From positions 434,001-498,000 of the forward strand of contig JACKLN010000001.1 of assembly GCA_024235855.1 (NCBI GenBank): a DNA stretch of 64,000 bases, given 5' to 3'. The translations under genes were made by a program, and so were the position numbers. Shown piece by piece: positions 1 through 9,600 of the stretch. The notes beneath the pieces were generated by a model. It was not told the DNA's origin. It saw only the letters and a list, made by a program, of their open reading frames with translations, and ran no database searches. How positions within the stretch are numbered: the stretch's first letter is position 1; every line of letters begins with the position of its first letter. The stretch is from Burkholderiaceae bacterium (lineage in GTDB: Bacteria > Pseudomonadota > Gammaproteobacteria > Burkholderiales > Burkholderiaceae_C).

Positions 1-1
1 C

Positions 2-310
2 ACCAACCCGGCGGGCATCCTGCACGGCGGCATGATGGCCAGCTTCTGCGACATGCTGCTGCCGATCTGCGCGCACCACCAGGAACCCGTGCTGGCCAAG
101 CGCTTCCTGCCGACGATCAACCTGCAGATCGACTACCTGGCACCGTCACCGCTGGGCGCCTGGGTGGAGGGCGAGGCCCAGGTGCTGCGCAGCACCACCA
201 CGCTGGCCTTCATCCAGGGCCTGGTCACCGCCGACGGCGCCCCGGTGGCGCGCGCCAGCGGCATCTTCAAGATCGGGCCGGTGTTCGAGCGCCCGCCGGC
301 GCCGGGCTGA
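2..310 (+). CDS. PaaI-type hotdog-fold thioesterase, 3' end only
   Basis: The reading frame is open from the left edge, so the start lies outside the window; about 102 residues are visible. The visible part begins TNPAGILHGGMMAS, which carries the N-P-x-G-x-x-H-G-G pattern that marks the active-site turn and helix of PaaI/YbgC hotdog acyl-CoA thioesterases. A short C-terminal beta-rich part follows, ending FKIGPVFERPPAPG. Family knowledge suggests hydrolysis of acyl- or aryl-CoA thioesters in the cytoplasm; the substrate cannot be told. It converges on the porin gene, with a GC-rich hairpin between them. Confidence 0.78.
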   Translation, partial: TNPAGILHGGMMASFCDMLLPICAHHQEPVLAKRFLPTINLQIDYLAPSPLGAWVEGEAQVLRSTTTLAFIQGLVTADGAPVARASGIFKIGPVFERPPAPG

Positions 311-333
311 GGCCCGGCCTCGAAGACCGGGCC
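311..333. terminator. hairpin between convergent genes
   Basis: GGCCCGG (311-317) and CCGGGCC (327-333) form a perfect 7-bp stem with a 9-nt loop, directly after the thioesterase stop codon and before the porin stop. The symmetry could serve both strands. There is no U-run, as is common in very GC-rich genomes, so the terminator role is inferred. Confidence 0.5.
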
Positions 334-347
334 GTCGAGCGGCCCGC

Positions 348-1328
348 TCAGAAGGTGTGGGTGATGCCCACGCCGTAGGCGTTGCGGGTGTCGCCGGCGT
401 CCGGATCCTGGCGGCCGAAGCTGGCGTAGACGCTGGTGCGCTTGGACAGCGCGTAGTCGGCGCCCAGGCCGATGAAGTTCGACTTGGCGCCGTCGACGTC
501 CCGCTTGGCCCAACCGGCCTTCAGGTTGGCCGCGCCCATGGCGTAGCGCAGACCCAGGCTGGTGACCTTGGCGGTGGAGTCCACCACGTCGTCGTAGACG
601 CTGCGGTCCAGCGCGCCCATCAGCGTCCAGGCGCCGGTGGTCCAGGCCAGCCCGAAGAAGCGCACGGTGTCGCCGCTGCGGTTCTTGGAAGTGGCAGCCA
701 TTGCCGCGATGCCGCCGGCACCGTACTGCACCGCCAGGCCATTGTTGTTGCCACCGGTGTCACCGGGCGCGTTCTCGAAGGCGCCGCTGTAGTGCAGCGA
801 CCAGCCGGCCACCTTGGGGGAGTCGTAGAAGATGCCGTTGTTCAGCCGGCCGTACTCCGCATTGCCGCTGTTGCTGGTGCGGTCGGTGGCGTAGTTCCAG
901 TGCCAGTTGTTCCAGGCCGGCGACGCGATGCGGTCGTAGTTGTACCAGGGGTCGAAGGCCCAGTCATTGTTCGAGACGACGTCCAGCGCCCGGCCCAGGC
1001 GCAGGTGGCCGAACGAGCCCTTCAGGCCCACGGTGGACTCGCCGTGCCAGAACGGCTTGCCGGCCAGTTCGCTGCTGCCAGTGTCTGCCTCGAAGCGGTG
1101 CTGCAGGCGGAAGGTGGCGCTCAGGCCGCTGCCCAGGTCCTCGCTGCCCGCCAGGGTGATGTTGCTGCGCTGCACGGTGCCCACGTGCTTCTGTTCGTCG
1201 AAGCCACGGTAGACGCCGATGTCGAAGGCGCCGGAGAGCGTGAAGTTCGCGGCCGGCGCGGCACCGGCCGCGGTCAGTGCGGCGACCGCCAGGGCGGAAC
1301 GGATCAAGGGGTTGCGGGTTCGGGTCAT
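348..1328 (-). CDS. Gram-negative general porin (Burkholderia/Neisseria type)
   Basis: A 326-residue outer-membrane porin, a passive channel for small hydrophilic solutes. A signal peptide (residues 1 to about 27, with an A-rich core ending GAAPAA) precedes NFTLSGAFDIGVYRG, the typical first strand of this porin family. Alternating amphipathic strands run throughout, and the protein ends GITHTF with the terminal phenylalanine needed for BAM insertion. The open frame extends upstream, but the ATG at 1328 is chosen because GAGG lies about 9 nt before it and the signal peptide starts there. The length is slightly below the usual 340-380 residues. It is divergent from the betaine transporter operon and shares a 208-bp intergenic region with several palindromes. 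Confidence 0.9.
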   Translation of the reverse strand: MTRTRNPLIRSALAVAALTAAGAAPAANFTLSGAFDIGVYRGFDEQKHVGTVQRSNITLAGSEDLGSGLSATFRLQHRFEADTGSSELAGKPFWHGESTVGLKGSFGHLRLGRALDVVSNNDWAFDPWYNYDRIASPAWNNWHWNYATDRTSNSGNAEYGRLNNGIFYDSPKVAGWSLHYSGAFENAPGDTGGNNNGLAVQYGAGGIAAMAATSKNRSGDTVRFFGLAWTTGAWTLMGALDRSVYDDVVDSTAKVTSLGLRYAMGAANLKAGWAKRDVDGAKSNFIGLGADYALSKRTSVYASFGRQDPDAGDTRNAYGVGITHTF

Positions 1329-1392
1329 GGAGGTTTCCTCAGGCGGGGCAAGGCGGGACATAGGCGCCGGGCCGGTCGGCCGGTGATTTGCA

Positions 1393-1433
1393 TTTGTCGC
1401 AATCACATTTGCGCAAAACATTCGAGTATACTC
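1393..1433. promoter_or_regulatory. cluster of short palindromes in the porin / betaine-transporter divergent region
   Basis: Within the AT-richest part of the 208-bp intergenic region are TTTGTCGCAA (1393-1402), the perfect palindrome TTTGCGCAAA (1408-1417), and the perfect palindrome GAGTATACTC (1424-1433). The first two are near copies 15 bp apart, as expected for tandem regulator sites. TATACT inside the third could be a -10 element for the plus-strand operon. Which regulator binds cannot be told. Confidence 0.4.
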
Positions 1434-1536
1434 TGTTGTTTTCCCCACACAGTCCAGCTGTGACCGGGACCGTCACGGGCCGCGATACGCACCGCCACGG
1501 TGCGCATGGCCCGCCCACCAGTTTCCGGAGACTTCC

Positions 1537-2601
1537 ATGTTCCTGCGCACCCTGTCCCCCCGCCTGTCGTTGACGTTCGCCGCCCTGGCTGGCGCCACCC
1601 TGCTGGCCGCCTGTGGCAAGACCGAGGAGCCGGCGCCGGCGCCCGCCGCCACCCCGGTGGCCGCCGCCTGCGGCAAGGTCACGGTGGCCAACATGAACTG
1701 GCAGTCGGCCGAGGTGCTGGCGCAGATCGACGCCTTCATCCTGGGCAAGGGCTACGGCTGCGAGGTCGAGCTGGTGCCGGGCGACACGATGCCGACGCTG
1801 ACGTCGATGATGGAAAAGGGCGAACCCGACGTGGCCCCCGAGGCCTGGATCAACGCCGTGCGCGACCCGCTGGACGCCGCGGTCAAGGAAGGCCGGCTGC
1901 ACTACGCCGCCGAGTCGCTGAAGGACGGCGGCGTCGAGGGCTGGTGGATCCCGAAGTACGTGGCCGACGCCAACCCCGACATCAAGACCATCGACGACGC
2001 GCTGAAGCACCCGGAGTTGTTCCCGGCGCCAGAGGCCAAGGGCAAGGGCGCGGTGCACAACTGCCCGTCGGGCTGGAACTGCCAGATCACCACCGGCAAC
2101 GCTTTCAAGGCCTGGGACGCCAAGGGCAAGGGCTTCGTGCTGGTGGACACCGGCTCGGCCGCCGGCCTGGACGGCTCGATCGCCAAGGCCTACGAGCGCA
2201 AGGAAGGCTGGCTGGGCTACTACTGGGCGCCGACCTCCATCCTCGGCAAGTACGAGATGGTCAAGCTCGACGCCGGCGTGCCGCACGACGACGCCGCGTG
2301 GAAGGCCTGCAACTCGAAGACCGAGTGCGACAAGCCGCAGAAGAACGACTGGGCGCGTGCCGAGGTCTTCACCGTGATCACCGACCGCTTCCAGAAGGCC
2401 GGCGGCCCGGCGGTGGAGTACCTGGCCAAGCGCAGCTGGGGCAACGACACCGTCAACGGCCTGCTGGCGTGGATGAGCGACAACCAGGCCACCGGCGAGG
2501 ACGGCGCGCGCCACTTCCTGAAGACCCAGCCCGAGGTCTGGGAGGCCTGGGTGAGCAAGGACGTGGCCGACAAGGTGCGCGCCGCCCTGGACGCGGCCTG
2601 A
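1537..2601 (+). CDS. glycine betaine/proline-type ABC transporter substrate-binding lipoprotein
   Basis: A 354-residue OpuAC/ProX-family binding protein that captures quaternary ammonium compounds or related compatible solutes in the periplasm. The N-terminus is a lipoprotein signal with LLAAC (Cys26 is the predicted lipidated residue), followed by a KTEEPAPAPAA linker. The mature part has the family pattern KVTVANMNWQSAEVLAQID and CEVELVPGDTMPTLTSMMEKGEPDVAPEAW. Three tryptophan-rich segments (GWW, GWN, GYYWAP) could supply the aromatic cage. GGAGA lies about 8 nt before the ATG. The permease follows after 16 nt, so this is the first gene of a three-gene operon. Ligand choice (betaine, proline, choline) is inferred from the family only. 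Confidence 0.88.
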   Translation: MFLRTLSPRLSLTFAALAGATLLAACGKTEEPAPAPAATPVAAACGKVTVANMNWQSAEVLAQIDAFILGKGYGCEVELVPGDTMPTLTSMMEKGEPDVAPEAWINAVRDPLDAAVKEGRLHYAAESLKDGGVEGWWIPKYVADANPDIKTIDDALKHPELFPAPEAKGKGAVHNCPSGWNCQITTGNAFKAWDAKGKGFVLVDTGSAAGLDGSIAKAYERKEGWLGYYWAPTSILGKYEMVKLDAGVPHDDAAWKACNSKTECDKPQKNDWARAEVFTVITDRFQKAGGPAVEYLAKRSWGNDTVNGLLAWMSDNQATGEDGARHFLKTQPEVWEAWVSKDVADKVRAALDAA

Positions 2602-2617
2602 TCCCGGCGGCAGCGGC

Positions 2618-3505
2618 ATGAGCTGGCTCGAGGATTTCCCGGCGCTGGGCGCGGAGACGCTCAGCGCACTGCGCCGCGCCATCGACGGCGCGTTCCGCGG
2701 CTTCACGCGCGAGTACGGCGAGGTGCTCGAGCGCCTGTTCGACCCGCTGCGCGAGTTCCTGCTGTTCAGCGAGCGGCTGCTGACGCAGTCGCCCTGGCCG
2801 GTGGTGATCGGCGTGATCGCGCTGATCGCCTGGTTCGCGTCGCGTTCCTGGAAGATCGTCGTCGGCACCGTCGTCACGCTGCTGGCCATCGGCGTCTTCG
2901 GCATGTGGGACGACACGATGAAGACGGTGTCGATGATCTTCGTCTGCACCGTGGTGGCGCTGGTGCTGGGCGTGCCCATCGGCGTGCTGGCCAGCCGGTC
3001 CGACCGCCTGCAGCGCATGATCACGCCGGCGCTGGACGTGATGCAGACCATGCCCAGCTTCGTCTACCTGATCCCGGTGGTGATGCTGCTGGGCATCGGC
3101 CGCGTGCCGGGCGTGATCGCGGTGGTGATCTACGCCATCCCGCCGGTGATCCGCTTCACCAACCTGGGCATCCGCCTGGTGGACAAGGACCTGCTGGAAG
3201 CCGCCGACGCCTTCGGCAGTTCCACCTGGCAGCGCTTGAGCAAGGTGCAGATGCCGCTGGCCCTGCCCACCATCATGGCCGGCATCAACCAGACCATCAT
3301 GTTGTCGCTGGCGATGGTGGTGATCGCGTCGATGATCGGCGTGCAGGGCCTGGGCCAGCCGGTGCTCAAGGCGATCTCGAACCAGTACTTCACGATGGGC
3401 ATCCTCAACGGCCTGGCCATCGTGGGCATCGCGATCATCTTCGACCGCGTCTCGCAGGCCTACGGCAAGCGCCTGCAGCGTCACCTGGAGGTCCAGCATG
3501 GCTGA
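2618..3505 (+). CDS. ABC transporter permease, ProW/OpuAB type
   Basis: A 295-residue inner-membrane permease. A hydrophilic amphipathic N-terminus (about 60 residues) precedes several hydrophobic helices. The EAA loop that contacts the ATPase is visible as EAADAFGSSTWQRLSKVQM followed by PLALPTIMAGINQTIM. One permease subunit is expected to form a homodimer. It overlaps the ATPase gene by 8 nt, which indicates translational coupling, and follows the binding protein by 16 nt. The ATG is preceded by GGCGGCAGCGGC, a weak ribosome site, consistent with reinitiation from the upstream gene. Confidence 0.9.
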   Translation: MSWLEDFPALGAETLSALRRAIDGAFRGFTREYGEVLERLFDPLREFLLFSERLLTQSPWPVVIGVIALIAWFASRSWKIVVGTVVTLLAIGVFGMWDDTMKTVSMIFVCTVVALVLGVPIGVLASRSDRLQRMITPALDVMQTMPSFVYLIPVVMLLGIGRVPGVIAVVIYAIPPVIRFTNLGIRLVDKDLLEAADAFGSSTWQRLSKVQMPLALPTIMAGINQTIMLSLAMVVIASMIGVQGLGQPVLKAISNQYFTMGILNGLAIVGIAIIFDRVSQAYGKRLQRHLEVQHG

Positions 3506-4595
3506 AGCCGTCCTGCGCGCCGACCAGGTCGCGCCCACGCCTGCCGCGGCGGCCGAATCGACGGCCACCGGCATCAACATCCGGCATCTGTACAAGATCT
3601 TCGGCCCCTCGCCGGAGAAGTACCTGGAGGCCGTCAAGGGCGGCATGAGCAAGCAGGAACTGCGCGACAGCCACGGCCACGTGCTGGGCCTGCGCGACAT
3701 CTGCATCGACATGCCGCCGGCCGGCATCCAGGTGGTGATGGGCCTGTCGGGCTCGGGCAAGAGCACGCTGATCCGCCACATCAACCGGCTGATCGATCCC
3801 ACCGCCGGCGAGGTGATGGTGCAGGTGGACGGCCGCGAGGTGGATGTCGTCCAGATGGACGCCATGGCCCTGCGCCAGTTCCGGCGCACGCAGACGGCCA
3901 TGGTGTTCCAGAAGTTCGCACTCTTCCCGCACATGACGGTGCAGGAGAACACCGAGTACGGCCTGGCGGTGCAGGGCGTGCCGCGCGCGGAGCGCACCAA
4001 GCGCGCCACGCGCTGGATCGAGCGCGTGGGCCTGGCCGGCTACGGCGACCACTACCCCAACCAGCTCTCCGGCGGCATGCAGCAGCGCGTGGGCCTGGCG
4101 CGTGCACTGACCAACGACGCGCCCATCCTGCTGATGGACGAGGCCTTCTCGGCGCTGGACCCGCTGATCCGCAGCGACATGCAGAGCGTACTGCTGGACC
4201 TGCAGCAGGAGATCGGCAAGACCATCGTCTTCATCACCCACGACCTCGACGAGGCGCTGCGCCTGGGCGACCGCATCGCCATCCTGCGCGACGGCGAGGT
4301 GGTGCAGCAGGGCACCGGCCAGCAGATCGTGCTCAAGCCGGCCGACGACTACATCAGCAACTTCGTCAAGGACGTCAACCGCGGCCGCGTGATCCGCTGC
4401 CGCACGCTGATGACGGCCGGTGCGCCCGTGGAAGGGCCCACCGTGGACCCCGGGCTGGTGATCGAGGAGGCCGCACGCCTGCTCAGCGCCGAGAACCGCG
4501 AGGCGGCCAACGTGGTCAACGCCAAGGGCAAGCACCTGGGCGTGATCACGATGAGCGACGTGATCGCGGCGATGGTGCCGCCGGCCGCGGACTGA
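3498..4595 (+). CDS. glycine betaine/proline ABC transporter ATP-binding protein with CBS part, ProV/OpuAA type
   Basis: A 365-residue cytoplasmic ATPase. Walker A is GLSGSGKST (residues 82-90), the signature is LSGGMQQRVGLARAL, Walker B is ILLMDEAFSALDP, and the switch histidine lies in FITHDLDEA. The N-terminal HLYKIFGPSPEKYLEAV stretch is typical of ProV rather than of other ABC ATPases. The last 80 or so residues (VIEEAARLLSAENREAANVV to GVITMSDVIAAMV) resemble a CBS domain, which in OpuA senses ionic strength or cyclic-di-AMP; whether this one does is unknown. It is the third gene of the operon. No strong terminator is seen downstream. Confidence 0.9.
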   Translation: MAEAVLRADQVAPTPAAAAESTATGINIRHLYKIFGPSPEKYLEAVKGGMSKQELRDSHGHVLGLRDICIDMPPAGIQVVMGLSGSGKSTLIRHINRLIDPTAGEVMVQVDGREVDVVQMDAMALRQFRRTQTAMVFQKFALFPHMTVQENTEYGLAVQGVPRAERTKRATRWIERVGLAGYGDHYPNQLSGGMQQRVGLARALTNDAPILLMDEAFSALDPLIRSDMQSVLLDLQQEIGKTIVFITHDLDEALRLGDRIAILRDGEVVQQGTGQQIVLKPADDYISNFVKDVNRGRVIRCRTLMTAGAPVEGPTVDPGLVIEEAARLLSAENREAANVVNAKGKHLGVITMSDVIAAMVPPAAD

Positions 4596-4733
4596 ACCGC
4601 CAGGGCACCAGCATCTGCCACGCCCCCCACCCAGGGGATGGCCGGGCGTGCGCGCGCCGAGCCAGAACGTGAATCACGGTGCGATCACGCCGACGTCGTA
4701 GCGTCCGAGCATCAACCTCCGCTCACGACGCCG

Positions 4734-6491
4734 ATGTTCCGCACCCAGCCGACCCGTCTTCGCCACCGCCTGGCCGCAACCCCTGCCTTGCTTATTGGTA
4801 TGGCCCTGTCACCCGGCGCGCATGCCGTCAACCTGGGCGACGTGATCCGCAGTGCGGTCGAGCAAGGCCGCGCCCAGGCCCAGGGGGACGTCGGACGGGC
4901 CTTTCGAGACGCGGTGGACCCGGCCGCCTGGCGCTGCAACACGCTGTTGGCCTGGGTACGCACCCCGATGCCGCAAGACATGGCGACAAACGCCGAAGGC
5001 ATGTCTGCCGACCGGCGCGCACGGCTGATCGCCATGCCAACGGGACGCCAGCTGCTAGACCCGAGGACAGCCCTGCTGATCTCCGACGACGTGTTCAGAA
5101 GGCACTTCGACAAGACATACGAACAGCTGACGCAGGGCGACTTCCGAGAGTTCCAGACCAAAACGTCCCGCGCCTGCCAGCGAGCCGGCAAGTTCACGCC
5201 GGCAGAGTGGCAGACCGTGCAGCAGCTCTGGCACCCGACTTCACACGCCCGTATGGTGCAGGCCAAGCGGGCAGCGGCTGAGCAGCAAGCCCGCGCGGCC
5301 GCTGCGCGGTCCGCTGCCGAGCACCAGCTGGAGGCTATGGCGGAACGCGTGACCTCGCCCGAGCCCATGAGCCTGGAGGAACTGGGACGGCTCCGTCAGG
5401 AGGCGCAGCGTCTGACCCTCACGGCCGGGGCACCGGCTCTCGCGCGATTCGAGGCCGCATGGCGGACCGGACGTGATCAGCGAGGTGCTGATCTGCTTCG
5501 CGAGGCCATCGGCACCCTGCACTCGCAGGCCGGAGCGGACCTTGAACGGCTGGCCAGCGCCAGGCGGACCGTGCAGGCCCAAGCCGACGCGGTGGGCCTG
5601 GATCCGCAGGCTGCCGGCGACCCCTGGCAACGCTTGCTGGGCGACGAACAGCGCGCCGCCCGCGCGGCGGCCGAGGCGGCCAGGCGAGAGCTTGACGCCT
5701 GGCCCGATGGCTTGGCCGGGCTCGAAGCCGGCCGTCAATGGCACGCCACGTATCCCAGCCGCTGGGGCAGCCTGGGTGACCAACAGCCTGCACTGGTGAG
5801 CGTGTTGAGCGACTTCCGTCAACGCCGTGCGGCCGCGCTCGAACGCGCGACGCCGCGACTCGTGCACAGCGTCCGTCAGGTGAACACGCTGGCCGAGGGG
5901 CAGCAGCTCCTGTCGCGCTACACCCTGCCTGAGGAGGCCGGAAGCTTGGCCGTCAAACAGACGATCGAGGCCCTCGATCTGCGTATGAAGCAAGTGGAGA
6001 TTGCCCGCCCGACACCTTCGGAGAATCAGGTTCTGCGGCTGCTCGTGGCGGAGAAGGCCAGATTGACCGGCAACACTGAACTGATCGAGCCGGACACCAT
6101 CGTCAAGACCAACCCCCTCCTCGGGGAACTGGCGAGGATCAGGTACAGCATTGTCGAACTGCGCTGCGATGGCGACGCCAAGGCGGCCAGTGCCCACTGC
6201 GACTTCAGCACCCAGCAGGAAATCATCGGTGGCATGGCTGCGCCATTGGCACCCCTGGCAATGCTCGGGGGGAATCCCGTGGCGCGCTATTCGGTGACAT
6301 TTCTCAAGGGCAAGAACGGTTGGCGCTCTCCAGACCTCGGGCAGGTCGTCCAGGCGCGGCACGAAGCTGCGGTGCGTGCCTCTGCCAACTCTTCGAGCGG
6401 CGGTGCTGGAGCCGAGAGGAAGTGCATGGACACGACTTTCATGACCACCACTGAAACAGCGGTCGCAGCCACCTTTGGCTGCATCAAGTAG
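4734..6491 (+). CDS. exported protein of unknown function
   Basis: I do not recognise this 585-residue protein. The ATG at 4734 is chosen over the in-frame upstream start (4638) because it begins a good signal peptide: basic MFRTQPTRLRHRL, hydrophobic ALLIGMAL, and cleavage near GAHA. The mature protein is alpha-helical and rich in Ala, Arg, Gln and Glu; residues about 175-240 and 280-340 look like long helices or coiled coil (AAAEQQARAAAARSAAEHQ). Four cysteines cluster in or near the C-terminal third, possibly forming disulfides. Its base composition looks a little less GC-biased than that of its neighbours. It lies 125 bp upstream of a co-directional BTAD/ATPase regulator, so the two may be functionally linked; this is inference from position only. 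Confidence 0.7.
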   Translation: MFRTQPTRLRHRLAATPALLIGMALSPGAHAVNLGDVIRSAVEQGRAQAQGDVGRAFRDAVDPAAWRCNTLLAWVRTPMPQDMATNAEGMSADRRARLIAMPTGRQLLDPRTALLISDDVFRRHFDKTYEQLTQGDFREFQTKTSRACQRAGKFTPAEWQTVQQLWHPTSHARMVQAKRAAAEQQARAAAARSAAEHQLEAMAERVTSPEPMSLEELGRLRQEAQRLTLTAGAPALARFEAAWRTGRDQRGADLLREAIGTLHSQAGADLERLASARRTVQAQADAVGLDPQAAGDPWQRLLGDEQRAARAAAEAARRELDAWPDGLAGLEAGRQWHATYPSRWGSLGDQQPALVSVLSDFRQRRAAALERATPRLVHSVRQVNTLAEGQQLLSRYTLPEEAGSLAVKQTIEALDLRMKQVEIARPTPSENQVLRLLVAEKARLTGNTELIEPDTIVKTNPLLGELARIRYSIVELRCDGDAKAASAHCDFSTQQEIIGGMAAPLAPLAMLGGNPVARYSVTFLKGKNGWRSPDLGQVVQARHEAAVRASANSSSGGAGAERKCMDTTFMTTTETAVAATFGCIK

Positions 6492-6615
6492 GTGTTGGCA
6501 GGCGGGCAGCCTGACGGCCGCCGACGATTCCCCGTTTCGACCCGCGCCTGAGCGCGGCTGTCTCCGGTCGGCAGAATGGACTGAAGTCCCTGGCGTGAGG
6601 GACGTGCCACCGCCC

Positions 6616-9600
6616 ATGCCGAACACTGCGAACGACGACGCTGAGTGCCCGACGATTCATCTCGCCTTGCTGGATCAGCCGGCTTGGTGGTCCGCGCGGC
6701 ACGGGCGGACACACCTCCCGTGGCGCGATGCTCTGCTGTTAGCGCTGCTGGTACTTGACGGGCCCCGGTCCCGCGACAGCGCGGCGACGCTGCTATGGCC
6801 GGATGCAACGGCCGCGCAAAGGCGCGCCAACCTGCGCCAACGAATCAAACGACTCCAGGACCTGAGCGATCAGGGCCTGCTGGCGCTGGACGGCAGCCTG
6901 CTGTCTGTGGGGTTGAACGTCATCGCGGACACGACGCGTCCGGATGGAGAGGGCACACTGCTCGGCACCTGGTTGCCGGAAGAGGAGGACGCAGCCGCGT
7001 GGCTGGATGCTGCCCGCCTGCGGCTCGCGCGCCGGCGAGCCGACTACTTGCTGGCACACGCCAGGCAACAGGACGAATCCGGCAACGACGCCGATGCCTT
7101 GGAGACCCTGGCGCGTCTGGTTCGCGCCGACCCGTTGCACGAGGCGGCCCACACGCAACTCGTGGCCCTCCACTACCGACGCGGCGAGTTGGCCTCGGCG
7201 CAGGGCCTGTACCAGCGCTACGCCCGTCGACTGCGGCGTGAACTGGATACCGAACCTGGAGATGACCTGCAGTCGATCGCAGCGCTGGTGGACCGCGCTC
7301 GTCAGGATGACAGGCAGCGCTCGATGGTGTGGACAAGTGCCCGCCGGCAGGCCACCCTCCTGCGTCCGCCGCGACTGCTACAGCGCGACGATGTCTGGCT
7401 GGTGCTGGAAGCCACCCGGGCCGATGGGGGCTTGTGCGTCCTGCTTGGGGCGCCAGGCATGGGCCGCAGCCGCATTGTCACGGATGTGGCACGCACGTTC
7501 GGGTGGACCTGCCACCTGCGCCTTCGGCCAGCCGACGCCACGACGCCAGGTGCCCTGCTGGCCAGATGGCTGCAGTGCGGAGATCCCGGGCAAGTGCTTG
7601 CCATGCCGCCCGACAAGCTGGTCGAGGCCTGTCACAGCCGCGCCGCGCAGGCCGGCGGCATCCTGATCGATGACCTGCAGGCCGCGGATGTGTTCAGCCT
7701 GGAGCGACTGCCTGCCGTGCTGCGAGCGCTACCCGTACCGGCGGTTCTGGCCGCCAATCTGACGTCATGGCCGGCCGACTGGCCCGACATCACCCACGGA
7801 CCCGGCGTGCGCGTGGTCACGCTGACCCCCTGGACCGAATCTGCGCTCGAGGCGTTGGCCGATGACCTGGGCGTGCCGGCCGATGTCGACCGCTCGACAT
7901 GGTCGCGAAGCCTGGTGGCCCACAGTGGTGGAGTGCCCAGGGCGACCCTGGCCACGCTGGCAGCGTCGGGCAAGGGGCCGCCGGCCAGCGGATGGCGATG
8001 CCCTGAGATCGAGGTGGCAAGCTGGGCCCGATGGCTAGAGCGTGCCGATCCAGCGGTGCGCGCCCTGGTCGAGTTGGCAATCGCGGCCGACGACGAGCCT
8101 GGCTGGGGCGACGCCCTGGCGGAAACCCATCCTGCGGTGATGCCAGACCAGGTCAAGGAAGCACGGACAGTCCTGCGGCAAGCCGGCGGATGGGCCGGCA
8201 GCCTCATCTCCGGTCGACCCTGCGCCCTGCTGCTGTCAGCCGCAGAAGGGGCACTTTCGGCCGAGACGCTGCGCCAGCTTCATCGTGCCTTGGCTGAACG
8301 CGGTGAGCGGCGACGACAACCGGCCGCCACTGTCGCTCGGCACTGGACCCGGGCCGGCGAGCACTGGCTGGCGGCGCAAGCCCATCTTCGCGCGGCACGC
8401 GAGGCCACCGCCCATTCCCTGCAGCAGGACGCTGCAAGCCATTGGATCGCTGCCGCCGCCATCTGGCGCTCTCTGCACCGGCACGAGCTGGCGCTTGCGG
8501 CCGACGCCGCGGCGGCCGAGATGACCCTGGTCGGCGGTAACCCCGCACTGGTGCTGCAGACGTGCGACGCCTTGACCCCGCAGGCCTCGACGCCCCGCGA
8601 ATGGGCCATGCTCCACCGTCTGCGAGCGCTCGCCCTGGCCTACAGCGCCTGCTGGGCGGAGCTGTTGGAGGCCAGCGAACGCGCCCGCCGCGCCGCGCAG
8701 ATCGCAGAGGAGTCTGCCTGGTGGGCCGACGCAAACCTGCTGTGGGCCTATGCCGCAGCCAACCTTGGCCGGTCAGGGGATGCCCTCGCGGCGCTGGCCT
8801 GTGATCCGTCGTCCAGCGAGTCCGATGCCACGCCGATGGCCGCGCCCCCGGAGGCGCCCGGGCCGGGCGGCTCGCCGACGCTCACACCGCGGATGCTATG
8901 GGGTGAGGACGCACGAACGGCGCGCCAGCGCCACCAACTGGCCGCCCTGGTGTGGCAACGCCTCGGACGCCCGGAGCAAGCGCTGGTCCGTATCGAAGAC
9001 GGTCTCGCATCGGTGGAAAGGGTCGATGCCCAAGCGGAACGCTTCATCCTCCTCAGCAACAGTGCCGCCGCACTGAACGCGCTCGACCAGCGGCCCCTTG
9101 CACTGCAGCGCGCGCGGCAGGGACTCGCCGAGGCCACCCGGTTGGGCCAGGCCCACGGCATGCCCGGTGCCAATCTGCGGATGCACGTCGGCATGATCGC
9201 GGGTTCGTTGGGCGAACTAGGGGCCGCCGTCGAAGCCCTGGACCGTGCCGCAGCCGACCTGAGCGCCCTGGGCCTGGGCTGGATGGCATTGATCGCCAAC
9301 CATCACCTGGCGCAGCAATGGCTGACTCTCGGGCAGGCGGCACGCGCGCTCGCGTTGGTCCAGAACGACCCGCCCGACCTGCCAACCTCTCATCGATGGC
9401 GACGTTGGGCGCTGCGCACCGAGTTGCGCGCACTGTACGGCTTAGGCCCGGCGCGCGAACCCCTTCCAGAGGATGGAGCGGAGGTCGAGCCCAACGTCCG
9501 GGCATTGGCGGCACTCGCGCAGTTGCATGGCCTGGCAGCCGACGAGCGGTTTCGCCGTGCTAAGGATCTGGCACAGTCGCTGCGCCGCGACGGCCTGACG

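Noticed and set aside
348..1463. Plus-strand frame opposite the porin
   Set aside because: Low-complexity Ala/Val/Gly translation; the minus-strand porin has a signal peptide, strand pattern and terminal Phe.
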